Source: Pterobdella sp. o SKG-2022 (Eukaryota > Annelida > Clitellata > Hirudinida > Piscicolidae). Taken from it: a DNA stretch of 64,000 bases. This document shows positions 23,378 to 58,547 of this stretch, piece after piece. The stretch is from assembly GCA_964035795.1 (NCBI GenBank), contig OZ038322.1:22650359-22714358 (forward strand). Reading direction: 5' to 3'. The position numbers and the translations under genes were made by a program. The notes below the pieces were generated by a model, which saw only the letters and a program-made list of their open reading frames with translations, was not told the origin of the DNA and made no database searches. The number at the start of each line of letters is the position of its first letter. The stretch's first letter is position 1.

Positions 23378-26300
23378 CTTCTAGAAACTTCTGTGCACAC
23401 TTTATCACTTTCTAAAATCTTATATATCATAATTTACTTGACGTGCTATGAAGGGAGAGTTATTACAATTAAATGGTTTGAAGGATGAATAGAAAGGGTC
23501 ATATATCAGTATGAAACATTGGAAAGGTAGAGTAAATCGAACAATCTATTTAACAAATTATTTAAAAATGAGCAATTTTTGAATTGATTAATAAAAAAAT
23601 GAATAGAAAAAGTAACCTAATTATTCTGACGATCGGAAAATAATAAACACGAATTTCAAAACAATCCCTATAGCGACGAAGAAAATTTAAAACTCGAGTA
23701 TTAAATGCTGAGAAATTTTTTTTATATTTCGAAATTATTCTATCAGATAAAGTATTATCAAAAGATTAATCACCATTTAATGGCAATTTTAGAGCCAAAA
23801 AATCATAGACAGTGCTATTTCCATTGCCAATAGTATGTATGTATCAAAGTCGACCATCAGTCGCCAAAAATTGGGCTTTGGTAGTTCAATAGGTATGTTT
23901 CACAGGGCACTACTCTTTGTGTAACGAAAATTAAAGCACAATTTGAGATAAAAATTCTTTTTTGTTTAGAAAAAAACTTTGAAGTTTGCGAAATCAAATA
24001 AAAATATTAACAAAAAACATGGATCCCAAATGGATCTTGATGACACCAGATTCTGGTTAGGTCAGTTGCTTAAGAGGTTCAAATTGAATTTTGTTTCAAC
24101 TAGACTATGTAATTGAACATTTAAGATCTTCAAATAAAGTTTAATTTTGAAATGCAAGTAAATGAACGCAGCCGTGTTATGATGAGGTATGGCAGTTATG
24201 ATTGGATAGTTGAGCCGTTCTGAATCAACATCATCCCAAAGCAATTTTTTAGAGTCGCTAGAGTATTTATCGCTCAAGTGGTAGGCGAAGAAGTATGAAA
24301 TACACTATTAGGCAAAAAATAAAGAACTATTCAAAGAATTTCATCAAAACTCAATTAATTTTGTTTAGTGGTAATTATAAAACACTACTAAAGCATCCGA
24401 AACGATTTTCGCAAGATTGAATAGACAATACTTCCTATAAAAATATCGATGAGTTGATGGTAATCCTGAATAAAATTAAAACTCATGGACTTTATAGATT
24501 GACTAAGCAAATGAGAAACTTATATATAGGCCGGAATTTCAGATATCTTGTAAATTCTACGCATTCACTGTACAAATATATATGCTAAGCATAGATAAAA
24601 AATATTTTTTGTGGTTTATAAGATTAAGAGTTTTGGCTATGTTTTTTGCTGAATAATAGCCTTTTAATTAATAAAAATTGATATTATTAAAACTGTTAAA
24701 ACATTGTTTGGTCTCTGTCCTACACCAAAAGGTTGCATCAAAATTTTTGAAAAACTTTTTTTAATATATATTTTTTAGCAATTGAATGAAAAATCAATGT
24801 TTTTGATAGGTATGAAATTGAAAAATATATTAAAAATAAATTTATATTGTTAAGCTTTAAAAACACAGAAGGGATTTTGAGTTATGGACAGATTTCTTTA
24901 TGTGAACATTGGACGTTTTGACAAATAATTCCATGCGTTTTATATGGAATTTCCATATGAAAAATTTGCAATAAGTTTTAGAATTTAAAAAATTCCTTAC
25001 TAAGTTGAATAAAAAAATGCTAAAATTAAATTAAAAGCTAGACCCCATAGTAGTTATTGAATTTCTTGGAATTTTCAAGCTATTTAAATATTGGTAAGTT
25101 TTACAGAGCAAAAGTGAAGAAAAGATAAAACCTCGCGGATTTGGTTGCAAAAAGTATGCCCTAGAAAATAACTTGTTAAAAAATTGATTTAGACTTGAAA
25201 AACGAAGTCAGATACAAGAGATAAAAGCTCGAAGACCTTTGTAAATAATGTAGCAAACGAAGTTCCAAGGTTTTCTATTAAGAAGAAAAAAGAACAGAAT
25301 TTATTTAGATTGTATCGAAAATAAACTCAAAATAATTTATAAGCAAAATACTTGAAAACTGATAAAAATTCATTTAAAATTTCAAAGAAAATTAGTTTGT
25401 TTTAGGCAAACACCCTTCAAAGCCACTTGAGTAGAAACATCAAATTCATAACCTCATCGACGCACATACCTCATTTAACAATTTTTTTGATTTTTAAATG
25501 ACTTTTAGAATAATTTATCAAAAGCAAAATACACCATTCGTAAGTTTTATCCCTGTTGGTGCGTAGAATCTGCGGCAAAACGTGGTTTCGGGATATTTAA
25601 GTACTTGTTAAGCTTTAAAAAGTAGCATTGTTACTACTAATGCTCACAACAAAACACCTAATCTCAAGTGGCAGTTTTATTTATAAAAATGCCTTCGCTT
25701 TAATATTATATTTTATTTATTGTGAAATTATTGATCTTGTTTAGATGTTTGCTACAAAAAAAGAGCCATAACTAAGTAATTTGTGTTGTTTGATGGTCGT
25801 AAAGCTGCTTTCGAAGTATAATAATGATGTTTGCATGGCAGTGTTAGAATTATAGTATTCAGGCCTTCGTTTGTGCCATCTCAAACACATTGATGCAATT
25901 AATGTTTTATACTATTTGAGTTTATGCTGGTTCTATAGTTCGTTTTGACGTTGCAATGAAAGAAAATCAGTGGGCGATAATGGAAAAAATTTTTTTGTAT
26001 ATTTAGAAAATTTTAATTTTAATTTTGAAAAGGATAAAAGCGCAAAAACTTGGAAGCATTGAAAGAAAGAATTTAAAAATTGTTCTGCAATGAAAAGTGA
26101 TTCTTCAAAAGTTTTTGTTGAGAAAAATTAATTTTGCAGTCATGCTTTTTAGGCAGACGCATTAAATATAGTTTAAGACTTGAACTACAAAGGTTTCCAT
26201 TCTTGTTTCCTTTAACGTAACCAAGTTTTGAAAATTGATTGCTAACATAAAAAAACGAAGTAATAGGAAGAAAAATTATAAAAAATGATTGGAAAAGCGA

Positions 26301-29300
26301 GATAATAGAAACTTCTAGAAAGAGCTTAAAGTTGCGAGATAGAATCAGAAGAGAGAGGTGGGAGGGCGATACTAAAGTGAAAATAAAAAGAAATAACGGT
26401 TCATAGATGTCGAAAAATTTTTTTTGCTAAATTAATTAACAGCCTTTTGGATTGGAAATCTTTGTGTGCTCATTGTCGTTTGTACGAGTCAAATTTGAGG
26501 GAGTGCTTGATTGGGTTTTATTGAAGAGTAGCTTTGAATACATGCTCCAATGATGAATCTGAAATTAAATTTTGATTGAGAAATTGACATTTTCACAAAA
26601 AAATCATTTTGAATTTCTATCTCCATCAATAGACTTAACTTCGACTGTATTGGTGCGGCTTTGTGTAGGATGGGAAATAAATTTTAAATGAGGTGAAGCT
26701 TAAGAGAAGTTTTTGCTTTCTCACATTGTCAAACTAACAAAAAGTTTTCTAAACTTTGCATTATAAGACCTTCCATCATTTTGAAAGATTGAATTACAGC
26801 AATATTTTCAAATAGTAGTGCATTGCGTGACTAACCAACCTTTAAATTCGGTAATATGTCGAATGATGAGATTTAAAAAATATATGCACGTTTAGTTTGC
26901 CTTGATTCCATGTTGAAAAGTAACTTCGTTCATCATAAAAAATTTTTCAGGTACTCAAGTGTTTTAGAAAGCTATTCAAATTGTATTTTTTGACTACTAT
27001 TGAAGGGTTTTGTTTAAAATATCTATCAATTGTTCTCGATGAAAATGTTTTAAAAAATACCCCGATTAGAAAGTGATTTGGCTATTTTTATCTCTAAAAA
27101 CTTTTGAAATAATAAACTTCCCCGGAATTCATATGAGGAAAGGTTGGAAAATGTAAAAAAACCTTTTGTTAAAAAGTCTTGCGGGAATTTTGAATGTTGA
27201 ATTAAAGAGAAAAAGACAAGAACGCATTGAGGCGAATCATTGCAAATCTAATGGTTTTCTGCATTTTATAAAGCTCCAAACAGCAATTACAAAAACAAAA
27301 AGAGTTTAAAAAGCAGTGTGCATACCGACAACATAAGCACTTTTTCAATGTTTTCAAATAACTAATGAGAAAGAAGAACTCTAAATACTATATGAGGATT
27401 CGAAAATGCTTGTATACATAAAAAAGGTAATAGCCATTTAAGAACACAATCTTTCATCAATACTGTTTTCGACACAATTCAAGAGTCCCAAACATGGGTT
27501 TGTGGTTGTAAGTTGATGGATGGCTCATGACTGGAATTATAAATTTAAATTTAGATTTTTTGATTTACTTTGCATCAAATCTTAATATATCTTTCAAAAA
27601 TTTTAGCTTTTAAACCTTGTTTTTGTTGATTAAAAAATTCCAACCCTCAAGAAATAGATTGATCGACTGCAAATGTAACACAAAGAATGGCATTTAGAGC
27701 ACTGAAGTCACAATTCAGACTACAACATCTCCATCTCACTAGACCCGCATAATTTCTGCGCCATTTGCGTCTGATTAAATTTTACTTTTGCCAGTATGGT
27801 GGTGTATATTATAACGAAAAGATCTTGAACGATCAGAACATAGCGAGTTTTGTTGAAAAGGTTTGGAAACTTTTTCCTGCTGTATAAGCTATATACAACA
27901 AAGCCAAATGTATTCATCTTTGACAAATGGTTTTTATTTGAGAGCCTCGAAGTCTTTTAGATTTCTCAAATAGATCGATATTTACAAGAAGACATAGGGT
28001 TTCGAATAGATTGGACTCATTCAATTTATATTCATAAAGGTAATTCTTATGGAAGTTTAGATGGAAATTTTACAGGCTAATTACACACATAAATTCCATT
28101 AAAATTTGGGGAAAAAACATTCAAATGAGTATAAATTTTACTTTGGTGAGTTTAAGCTCCGAAAATAAAGATAGTTTAAAAACGTGCTGGGAGACAATAC
28201 CTAAATCTGCGTTGACAAAATACATAAACATTACTCGACGCAATACACGCTGCCGCAAAAACTGCTGTTCTGAAGAAAATATTATTACTGGGGTCCAATA
28301 ACATTTATGGGGATGTTTTTTGATGTTTAAGTAAAGCCTTCAAATTAGCTCTTCAATTGGCCAATATTGAATTAAATTTTGGCTTCAACTTTTAAGAGTC
28401 TCTGGTTTAAGAAGGCTTATGTGAATTTTGAAAATTATTTGAATTAGCTTATTAATTGAAAAAGAAAAACAATAAATAAATTATATTAACTAAAAAAACA
28501 CGAAATAATGATAATAATAAAAATAAACATATTCATATATGGAATATTTTTTTGATATTTTTATTGAATACATCGAAAAGGTCTCTAAAAAATTACATTT
28601 TTATTAAAAAATAGAATATTTAAAGTTTAATTAGAAAACAGCATTTAGTGACTTGGGCAGGCTTCGCTCCGTTTCATATCTTCATCAAAAGAACATTAAA
28701 CTTACTGCCATATATCGCTAGCATAACTAAACGCCATTTTGTGAAAGAGTTGAAACTAATGGAATTTTAAATATTAATTCATATTTTTTAATGAGTTTTT
28801 AATTATTTTTCATCAGAAATTTTATTGAACAATTTAGCTAATTTAATCAAAAAAATCATAAATTCTGTACTTTTTTTCAAATCTATGGAAAAAAACACTG
28901 AAAACATCTGAGTAGAGTTTTCTGTCGTGGAAGGTAGCAATTTTGAGCATGAAAAAGTTGTTAACTACCACGCCTGAAGACAGAAAGTTTATTGAAGAAA
29001 AGTAAATGCTGCCAGGAAGTAGTGGAACATGTGCAAACAATAATGAAAAGCCAGCACTGAACTTGAAAAAATAATGGCTGCATTCAAAACACTTATCAAA
29101 AAGCATGGAAAAATGATTAGATTGCTATGAGGCAATCGGCTTTAGAAATCCTACTTTAAATGATGATATGAATAACATGAGTTTAATCAAGTATAAAAAT
29201 TTAAATTAATTTTTTGAAAACGAAAATATTTTTATTTAAAACTACTTCATACTTGAAATGTTGAAAAAAGATATAGTTGAAGTTTTTTTGCATAATTGAG

Positions 29301-31439
29301 CACTCCGTTGTGTAAGTCAGTAATACAAAAGGCTGTTAAATTTTGTTAGTTCTATGAAGTTGGAGGAAATCATTAAGTAATGAAAGTGCTACAACTCCAT
29401 AAACCAAATTTGATTCAATTACTTTTCAAAACATTTTCTAGTTATAGTTTATTTTATAGAATATATTTTTAAAAAATTCAATTTTGATAAATTTTTTTTT
29501 ATCATGTCCCAATTCACATTACTCTAAACTTTTCCAGCTAATTTAATAATAATATTCAAATTAATTGAGAATTCACCGTTGAGTAACTCTGAGAAAAAAA
29601 CCCCGAAATAAAATAATGTCAAAAAATGTTCAAAAAAATAATTTTACTGAAACAAAAACAATAAAGATATTTGTAAAAGCAAAAAAAATATTTCTAATAT
29701 CTTAATGAAGACAGCATAAAACACTAGCAAACACAACACCTACTCATTTGAGACATCCACCCATTGCACTTCACAATTACAGCTTTTTTTGAGATTTTTT
29801 TATTTATTGTTATGCTCACATTTGAGTTTTTTGAAAACTCTTTCTTGAACTTCAGAGATGATGTGAATCGCCACTTTTTATATTCAAGCGGCCTATATTT
29901 ATTAGGGGTTAATGTTATTCTGATTTAAGAAATTGAAATTTTAAAGTCATAGTTATTTATTTTGTTTTGAGCTTTTTAGAAAGGTTTTTGAAAATAAAAT
30001 TGATACCCTAACAAAAATAGATTTTGAAAAAAACCGGATCAGGATTTTAAGCATGTTTTTTTATGGCATTGGAGTTGAGGATTATGAGACGTTTTACTGT
30101 GTTGGTGTAGTTCCTAAAGAAAATTGTTTTCTAGTATAATAAACTATCAGTGGGCTATTTTATTTTATTATTTGAATGCTTCTTATTTGATGTTTGTTTA
30201 TTAATCTCCCCATTTAACCTTAATCACTCTCATTCATCAGATTCATTTCTCTCACGTTTTATTTATTTCCTAATTTTCTAGAACTTTTTGTTGATCTATC
30301 AGCAAACTATACAACGAAAATTTAACTATACAAAATTTACGAAATAGTTTAAATAATTTGTGTTTTTTTATAAAAGTTCTTTCAATTCTTTCCAAAATTT
30401 TACTTTGGAAACTGTTAAAAGGATGGATACAGTCGAAACAATGCTTTGAAAGCTATTCGCTCGATTTTAGAGAATGATTATTGAAAGGAAGTTTTAAAAG
30501 ATAAGAACTGAAAAAATGCAATTTTAAACTTAAATGAAAATTGAGGTTCAAGTAAAACGTAAAAATTAGAAATTATTGCTCCATATTATTGGAGAAAAGT
30601 CTTTTTTTTGATGGTTGTTACAGTTCTTATTGATAGTTAATTTTTCAACATTTCAAAATTGGCAAATCTTCGAATTTTTTGAATGCATGCAAAAAGCATG
30701 CGATAAAAACGCGGTGATGAGAAGCTTAAAAATCGATGAAAAAATTATTTAAAAAAAAGTCAAAAAATAAGATTAAAACAAAAATATACATCCAGTAAAA
30801 GATAAAAATAATTATAAGTTCAACCTTATCACGAGACCTCTGGAACTTTGGGTGGATATTTGTTTGTTTTTTCTTTTGAAAATTTTTTTTCCATTGTTGC
30901 ATTCATAATATATTAAAATATTTTTTACAATGCTTTGAAATTCAAAATGAAAGCGTTTTGTAGTTTTTTTTTCGTTTTTTTACACTTAAATTGGTATTGG
31001 GATGGAGGTATAGAAATTATATATAATTAAAACAATTTAGAATCTCAATTTTGAATGAAAATCCTTGAAATTGTCTTCATGAAAATTTATTTAGTCATAA
31101 TATGGAAATTTTATTAACTCAAATAATGAATGAATTATTTCTATTTGAACTATTTTTGCTTATACAATATCATCAAGTATTCAATACGGTGAATAGAAAC
31201 TTAAATCCTTAATTTTCCATTAAAACTTCACAGATCTCGACTTATTATAAATTCTATCTACAAACAAAGAATATAATTTGGTTATAAAACAGATCTTCAA
31301 TGCATTTTTCTTGCAACGTTTACCATTATATTGCTCGAGGGAATACTTGAAATGACACTTCTGATTTCGCTCTTCAAATTTTTTTGTATATCCTTGTTGT
31401 GTAGTTTTTATTTATCTGAAATTAGTGACATTTTCAAAG
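23378..31439. other. Gene-poor 8-kb stretch
   Basis: Strongly AT-rich sequence with only short open frames on both strands and none I recognise. The longest coding-like piece is on the minus strand at about 24062-24330; it is discussed among rejected items. There is no tRNA, no long tandem repeat and no recognisable transposon. It may hold the upstream regulatory region, or further undetected upstream exons, of the neurexin-like gene. Confidence 0.5.
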
Positions 31440-31937
31440 ATGAGTTTTAAATCGAATTTTCTACAAACACTTTTTGTTTTATTTTATTTTTATTGTCTTC
31501 CAAACGTTTCTTTTTGTATCGAAATCCTCCAGCAAAACAACAGTAATCGACAGGATAATTTTATTTACTGCACCGTTAATTTGTGTCGTGGAAACGACGA
31601 TAAAACCAAAATTAATAAAAGCAAAAATAATTATAATTACAATAATACTCTTTTCAATTTTTATCTGGAAAAACTTTTTAAAATTTCAAAAAGTACCAAC
31701 CTCGACAATGTAGCTCTACTTGGAGGAGTAAACAAAAGCACAAAACCCCCACACATCCAACCTACAACGCTACTAAAAAAATCAAAATCTCAAACAAAGA
31801 GAAATAAATCTGAAAAGAATAAAATAAAAAATTGTGATAGAATACAAATTGCCCACAACTCCAGCAATGCGAGAAGAAGGATGGAAGAGAAAATTGCAGA
31901 TAAAAAAAGTATTTTTGAACCTTTCCTATTTTATACA
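31440..31937 (+). CDS. NRXN: Candidate signal-peptide first exon of the neurexin-like gene
   Basis: 166 codons open from ATG. The start is a good signal peptide: Lys4, a hydrophobic core FLQTLFVLFYFYCLP, then a possible cleavage after NVSFC. The middle is Asn/Lys-rich with NXS/T sequons and no known domain. A donor (TATACA|GTAATT) falls at phase 0, matching the phase-0 acceptor of the first certain LNS exon at 35277. The join gives FLFYT followed by IKTLSASVTLMYAG, which fits the early strands of an LNS domain. If right, the gene makes a short neurexin with its own secretion signal. The frame continues open past this donor to 32057, and an AT-rich chance frame cannot be excluded. Confidence 0.42.
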
Positions 31938-34900
31938 GTAATTGTTACGAATTGCCTAGCAGCTAATCAAATAATCATGTTTTTCAGATTATTTGATATT
32001 TTCTTCGAAATTTCCAATGTTTTTATTATTTTTCTACAAGCTTTGGCATTGTGGTGATTGAACAATGAGGCTAATTGAAGAGAAAAAATTTAAAATTTGC
32101 CAATCGCTGAAGTATTCAATGCTCTACTTGACATAAGGATTATTTTGAAAACTTGCAGAATAATTCTTAAATAAGAAATTTTTTCAAATTTAGTCTAAAG
32201 ATTCAAAAGTGAATTTCTAAAATACTTTTTTTCTAATTGCATTTTTAAGCTCGTAGGGAGTTCCATTTAAAAATGGTGGTTTAATGATCATATATGCTTC
32301 TAATATACTCAAATATTTTTCTATGTTTCAAAAACTTGAAAAAAACATTTCGCCAAAAAAATACAAATTGATTTTCCAAATCCAACCTGCAAGCTTACAT
32401 TAGTTATATCAAGATTAGCATAATTTCACTCCAATGAAAATGATAGAAATATTTTGAATGGGTTTCTTATAATGTGCTTTTTACTTTAATTTTCATAAAA
32501 AACAACTTTTCTTAACTTCATCATTTGAAGCATTGTCGTTGTTTCTAGCATGACTCTTCGATTTAACTTGATGTTATGGTGCACCATTTTTTGATTTCTT
32601 TCGTTCAATTAAGCATAATAATGAAAATTATCGATTTGAGTATAAAGAAACAAGTGTATTAGAACACAATGAATCTTAAGTTTAAACATTCGTATAAAAA
32701 AAATATTATCCATTTAAAAGCAAACTTCAAGTGAAGAGGGTCCTCAACTGATCTATTTTGAAAATATTTTGAAAGTCAAAAAAGGCGTCGATAAAATATT
32801 ATAAATACTATTATTCTACCTTTCAAAAATAAAAAACTTTGAATAAGTGAAAAAATGAGAAAAAACAAATTTTTGATTTAAAAATATTCAAATACAAAGA
32901 AATTATCAGTAAAAACACTTTTTTTCGGTCACAACTGTGCTGAAAAACCTTTAAAAACCATGAGTTGTTTTTTTTGCTGTTTTTGTTCAACAAAAATTTA
33001 TCTAAATTATGAATAAAATTCCACATTAATTTTAAATAATGATAAAAATGTGTATTTCGTCACAGAAGTATTAAATATTTAACGCTTCATAACTTCCCAG
33101 TGCCAGAGGGAACACTGCAAAGTATTTCAGGTCTTTTAGACCATTAAGTTCCACACTCTGACTTTTCAACAGCCAACCAACTTATATTTATAAAGAAAAA
33201 CCACTAGAAATTTTTCATTGATTTGAGTGATTAACAACGACAATAATAACTGCAAAACTATTACTAATGGAATGGCCTTATGAGCACATACATACATTGA
33301 GTCTTCACACCTTGCAGGCAGACTCACGACATGCTCAGTACACAAACTAATACCCAGTAGCAAACTGTCCACACATCTTCAATTATAAAAATTAGTTATT
33401 TTTCTAAAATTTTATATTTCAATTAATATTAATATTTCATAATTTCAAAAACTCAGACAAAAACCAAAAATAAATTGGAAATCAATTTGTATTTTTTGAT
33501 TGCAATAATTTGACACTCGTGCTTTGAAAAATTGCCAAGCAAATCTACAAAAAATTTATTTTTAACAAAATTTATTGATAAAAATCAGAAAAGATACTGG
33601 TGTTTCACTTCATTTCCGTTCTTTCTCACGAATCCATAAATTTTTGCATTGGCTAATTGTCTTTTTGAAACCCATGTTTAATTTGCAATTTCTTGTGACA
33701 ATAATCTTGAAAACTTGATTAAAATATACTAAATTTAAAATACCATCATTTAAAAAAAAATTATTTTTTATAAATAATTTCACTTTTTCAATTTTTTGCA
33801 GGAAATATTGTTTTTCAAATGTTTCATTTCAAGATTCACATTTTCTTTAATTTTGGAATAATTTACATATATATTGTTTTTTATCTCCATCAACTTTATA
33901 TGCATTTCCAAAGAAGCACAGTGCGTTTCCATTTTGAAAAAAGTTTTTTATTTGTCTGAGTCAAACACTTTTTTGTTATGGTGATTGATATGGAGTATCG
34001 GACTTGGTCGTTCACTACAAAGACACTATTTGCATTTCGAAGAAAAAATTCTGCAAGTTTTTTTCTCAAAATACCTTATTAGATTTGATTTAGGAATTGA
34101 AAATGTAAAGTCATTCATTTTAAAAATTTCTCATAATAAATCAATTTGAAAAATTTCATTTTACTTAATTCATTAAAAATATCTTTTAGCTTTTAAGAAT
34201 TTTTGCTTTAAAAAATGTCAAAAATTTCCAAAATTCACACTCTTCAGCGATCTAAATGATGCCTCGAAATAAAACCCACAAATCAAAAGCCACAATTTTT
34301 TTAAATTATTAATACCCTCATTTAAACACCGTAAAAGAATAAATATTATTCATAAAACCGCAGGTAAACGTTCAATGAAAGTTTCAGACAGCCTCATGGC
34401 CCAAAAGCCTATCATGGTTCTGAACTCAATGACGTTTGAAACACAGCCATCATTTCTGCTTCTTAAAACAAAACTTTATGGTCTTTTTGAAATTTCCTTG
34501 AAGGTTGTTTTTTATTGGTTTTTAACTGCATCACGAAAGCCCAATTAAAAGCAACAAGCTGCGTTAGAAAGGCACGCTATATTAATGGATATTATTTAGG
34601 GTAATTTAAGAGTTACCCCAAAAACCATTGTTTTAAAAATTTTTATAAATTTTCATTTGCCCCAAGCTGTTGTTCAAAATTTAATCTAGAAGTCATGAAA
34701 AAAAATTTAATTATCAAAACTCAATAGCTTTTATAGATGAAAGCTTCTGAGTTGAATTTTTAGATATATTGAATTATTCAAAAATCATTTTCTATTATTT
34801 TTGACGTTCTTTTTTATGCAACATAACACATTGATTTTTGGTGTCTGCGGCAATGTTTATGATGGGATCTAATCAAAAGTTTTCAAGGAATCTTATGTAT

Positions 34901-35276
34901 ACTTCTATTTTACTAATTTTTAAAAAATACTTTGTTATAATGAAGTCTTAAAATGAATTTTGTTAAATTATGTGGAAATATGATTAATAAAAATAACTTC
35001 TGTAATATTTTTCTCCTTTAAATAACTTTAAATAATTAATGTTTGCTTGGACGTTTGTCGCCAAAATTTTACTTTTCATGAAGCTTCATCAATATTTCAT
35101 AATTTTTCATAATTTACCATAAAATTTGAACACGAAAACCCATTAAGGAGGGCTTTACAGCACAAATATATATGAGAACACTGACGTTTTCATATAGTAG
35201 TAATCTGCTTCAACCTGCTACTATACACTACGCAAATAGACATTTTATCAAATAACTAATCTGAAAACAATTACAG

Positions 35277-56658
<21,382 letters not shown>

Positions 56659-57449
56659 GTATCTTTTTTATATGTGTATAAACTTATATGTTAATTATAT
56701 GTATTTTATGTGTATAAACTTATATGTATATTATATTATATCTGTATTGTATTTTTTATTATATTATATATATTATAAGTTACTTATCTAAACAAGAAGT
56801 ATTTTTTTGTATTGTTTTTGCTTTTAAGTTTTGTTCCAATCAATTTTTTTGGAATCCAAGAAGTTTTTTTAAGCTTGTTTTCTTTGAAGTTACTCAAAAA
56901 GTTTAATTTTGAGCTTATAGATCAGAGATTTTTTTGGATTCCCCGAGTTTTTAATTAAATATTTCAAAATATCCCTGCTTAAAAACACAATGTAGAGCCA
57001 TTTAGAATTCTTCAAATGTATCGATTTAAAAAAACTAAACTCCAAATTCTAAAATGGCTTCCAAATATTCGTAAGTTTTCGAAGAAAATGATACTAAAAA
57101 TGCAATAAGCTTTCTCATACGTCCATAACTGCTTTATAGGCGGCATCTGTGTTCGCTTTGGGCTAGCGCCGTAAGTTCTTGAAGAGAATAATTAAGTTGA
57201 GATCTAAGAAACTTTTATAGATACTTGACTATTAATGGTATTCATCAAATTTCCGGCATGCTTGTTAAACACGCAGTTTAAGTGCTATAAAACTCCAATA
57301 GTGCATTTCATTTTGAAACAAATTTGAAAATCTTGAACACGTGAATAATTAAACTAATTATCTTTTAATGAAAAATAAAAATGACAGTTTTTTTGAATCT
57401 AATTGAAATGAGTCACATTTTAAGCGTTTTGTATCAACCATACTAGATC

Positions 57450-57795
57450 GTACTGCTGTGCTTGGGTCTACAGCAGTCGGAGGATCTTTTCAAATATCAA
57501 CTACTCATGTTGTGATTCAAAATCAACCATTCAATTAACTAAGACAAACTTATATCAAACTGCAAACTTTAGTTGACATTTAACTCGAAATTATCGAATT
57601 CAAGATACATTTTATCCACACTTGGGCAGTTTGCCTTGCGGTTGTCAACTAGGATCATCCGCCAAGCGAAATGACAACGTCATTAAGATATTTGTCGACA
57701 TCTGCTACCGGAGTCTTCTTTCATTCAAGTTATGACAGAAAAGAGTCTGTAACTACAGGCGCTAAGTTGGATGCAGTTCAACATCAGAACTCGAA
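57450..57795 (+). repeat. Dispersed repeat, copy B
   Basis: Same element as copy A and in the same orientation. It opens with ACTGCTGT...ACAGCAGT, here with a 10-base loop. The core from 57617 shares CACACTTGGGCAGTTTGCCT, CCGCCAAGCGAAATGACAACG, TTTGTCGA and TGCAGTT with copy A. The segment between hairpin and core is the most divergent. There is no open frame. Confidence 0.75.
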
Positions 57796-58458
57796 ACATA
57801 AAATCAAAAAATTTTATATTTAATAACTTATTCTCAGCAATGATGCCACATGCACTTGACAAATTAGTCTATACACATACCAAAACTCCACAAAATGATC
57901 AAGTCAGTAAGCCATACTAATGCAAAAAAAATTAAGTTTGAAACACACACAAATTGTAAAACAAAAATTGTAGCCTAAGCCACGCCAGTTTTTCACATAA
58001 ATAAAATAGACACATTAACAAATAAAAATTGAAATTATAAGCACCATCAAATCATAAATATGCATGAATACAAGCAGGTACACTTAATACTTGTAGGTGT
58101 GCAAATTGGTGAATACCATAAAAACCACAGTTTAAACTTAATTATAAAAAATTCAAGTGAGAAATTAACTTCTCGAACCCCAATTTTAATTCGAACAGGC
58201 AGCCTTTGATTGGCGTGAAAAAAACCATCAATAAATACGATACACTGGTAAATATCAAACATTGATGGATACCATACACTGATAAATACCATACCACAGA
58301 AGCAAAAAAAGTTCTAATGAAGATCTTTTGCTCACAACTAAGCCTTACTTCACGTTCAACTCAACCTTGACCTCGGTGAGCTATAATGGATGCTAATTTT
58401 CAATTAAATGTCAAAATGGAAGGCTTTTATGTCTTGATACATGTTATCGTCAGTCACC

Positions 58459-58547
58459 TGATGATGATGATGATGATGATGATGATAATAGGGAGATGAT
58501 GGTGATGATGATGATGATGATGATAATGGTGGTGATGATAAGAATGA
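58459..58547. repeat. (GAT)n microsatellite, imperfect
   Basis: Two runs of GAT units separated by AATAGGGAGATGATGG, followed by degraded GAT/GGT units. It is non-coding. Confidence 0.9.

Noticed and set aside
24062..24330. Minus-strand open stretch (contains LSDKYSSDSKKLLWDDVDSE and ITAIPHHNTAAFIYL)
   Set aside because: It has somewhat protein-like composition and a possible upstream acceptor, but no recognisable family, no clear donor and no partner exon. Kept out of the gene list.
28843..29106. 87-codon minus-strand frame rich in Phe/Ser
   Set aside because: No ATG context, splice partner or family match. Its length is within chance expectation for this composition.
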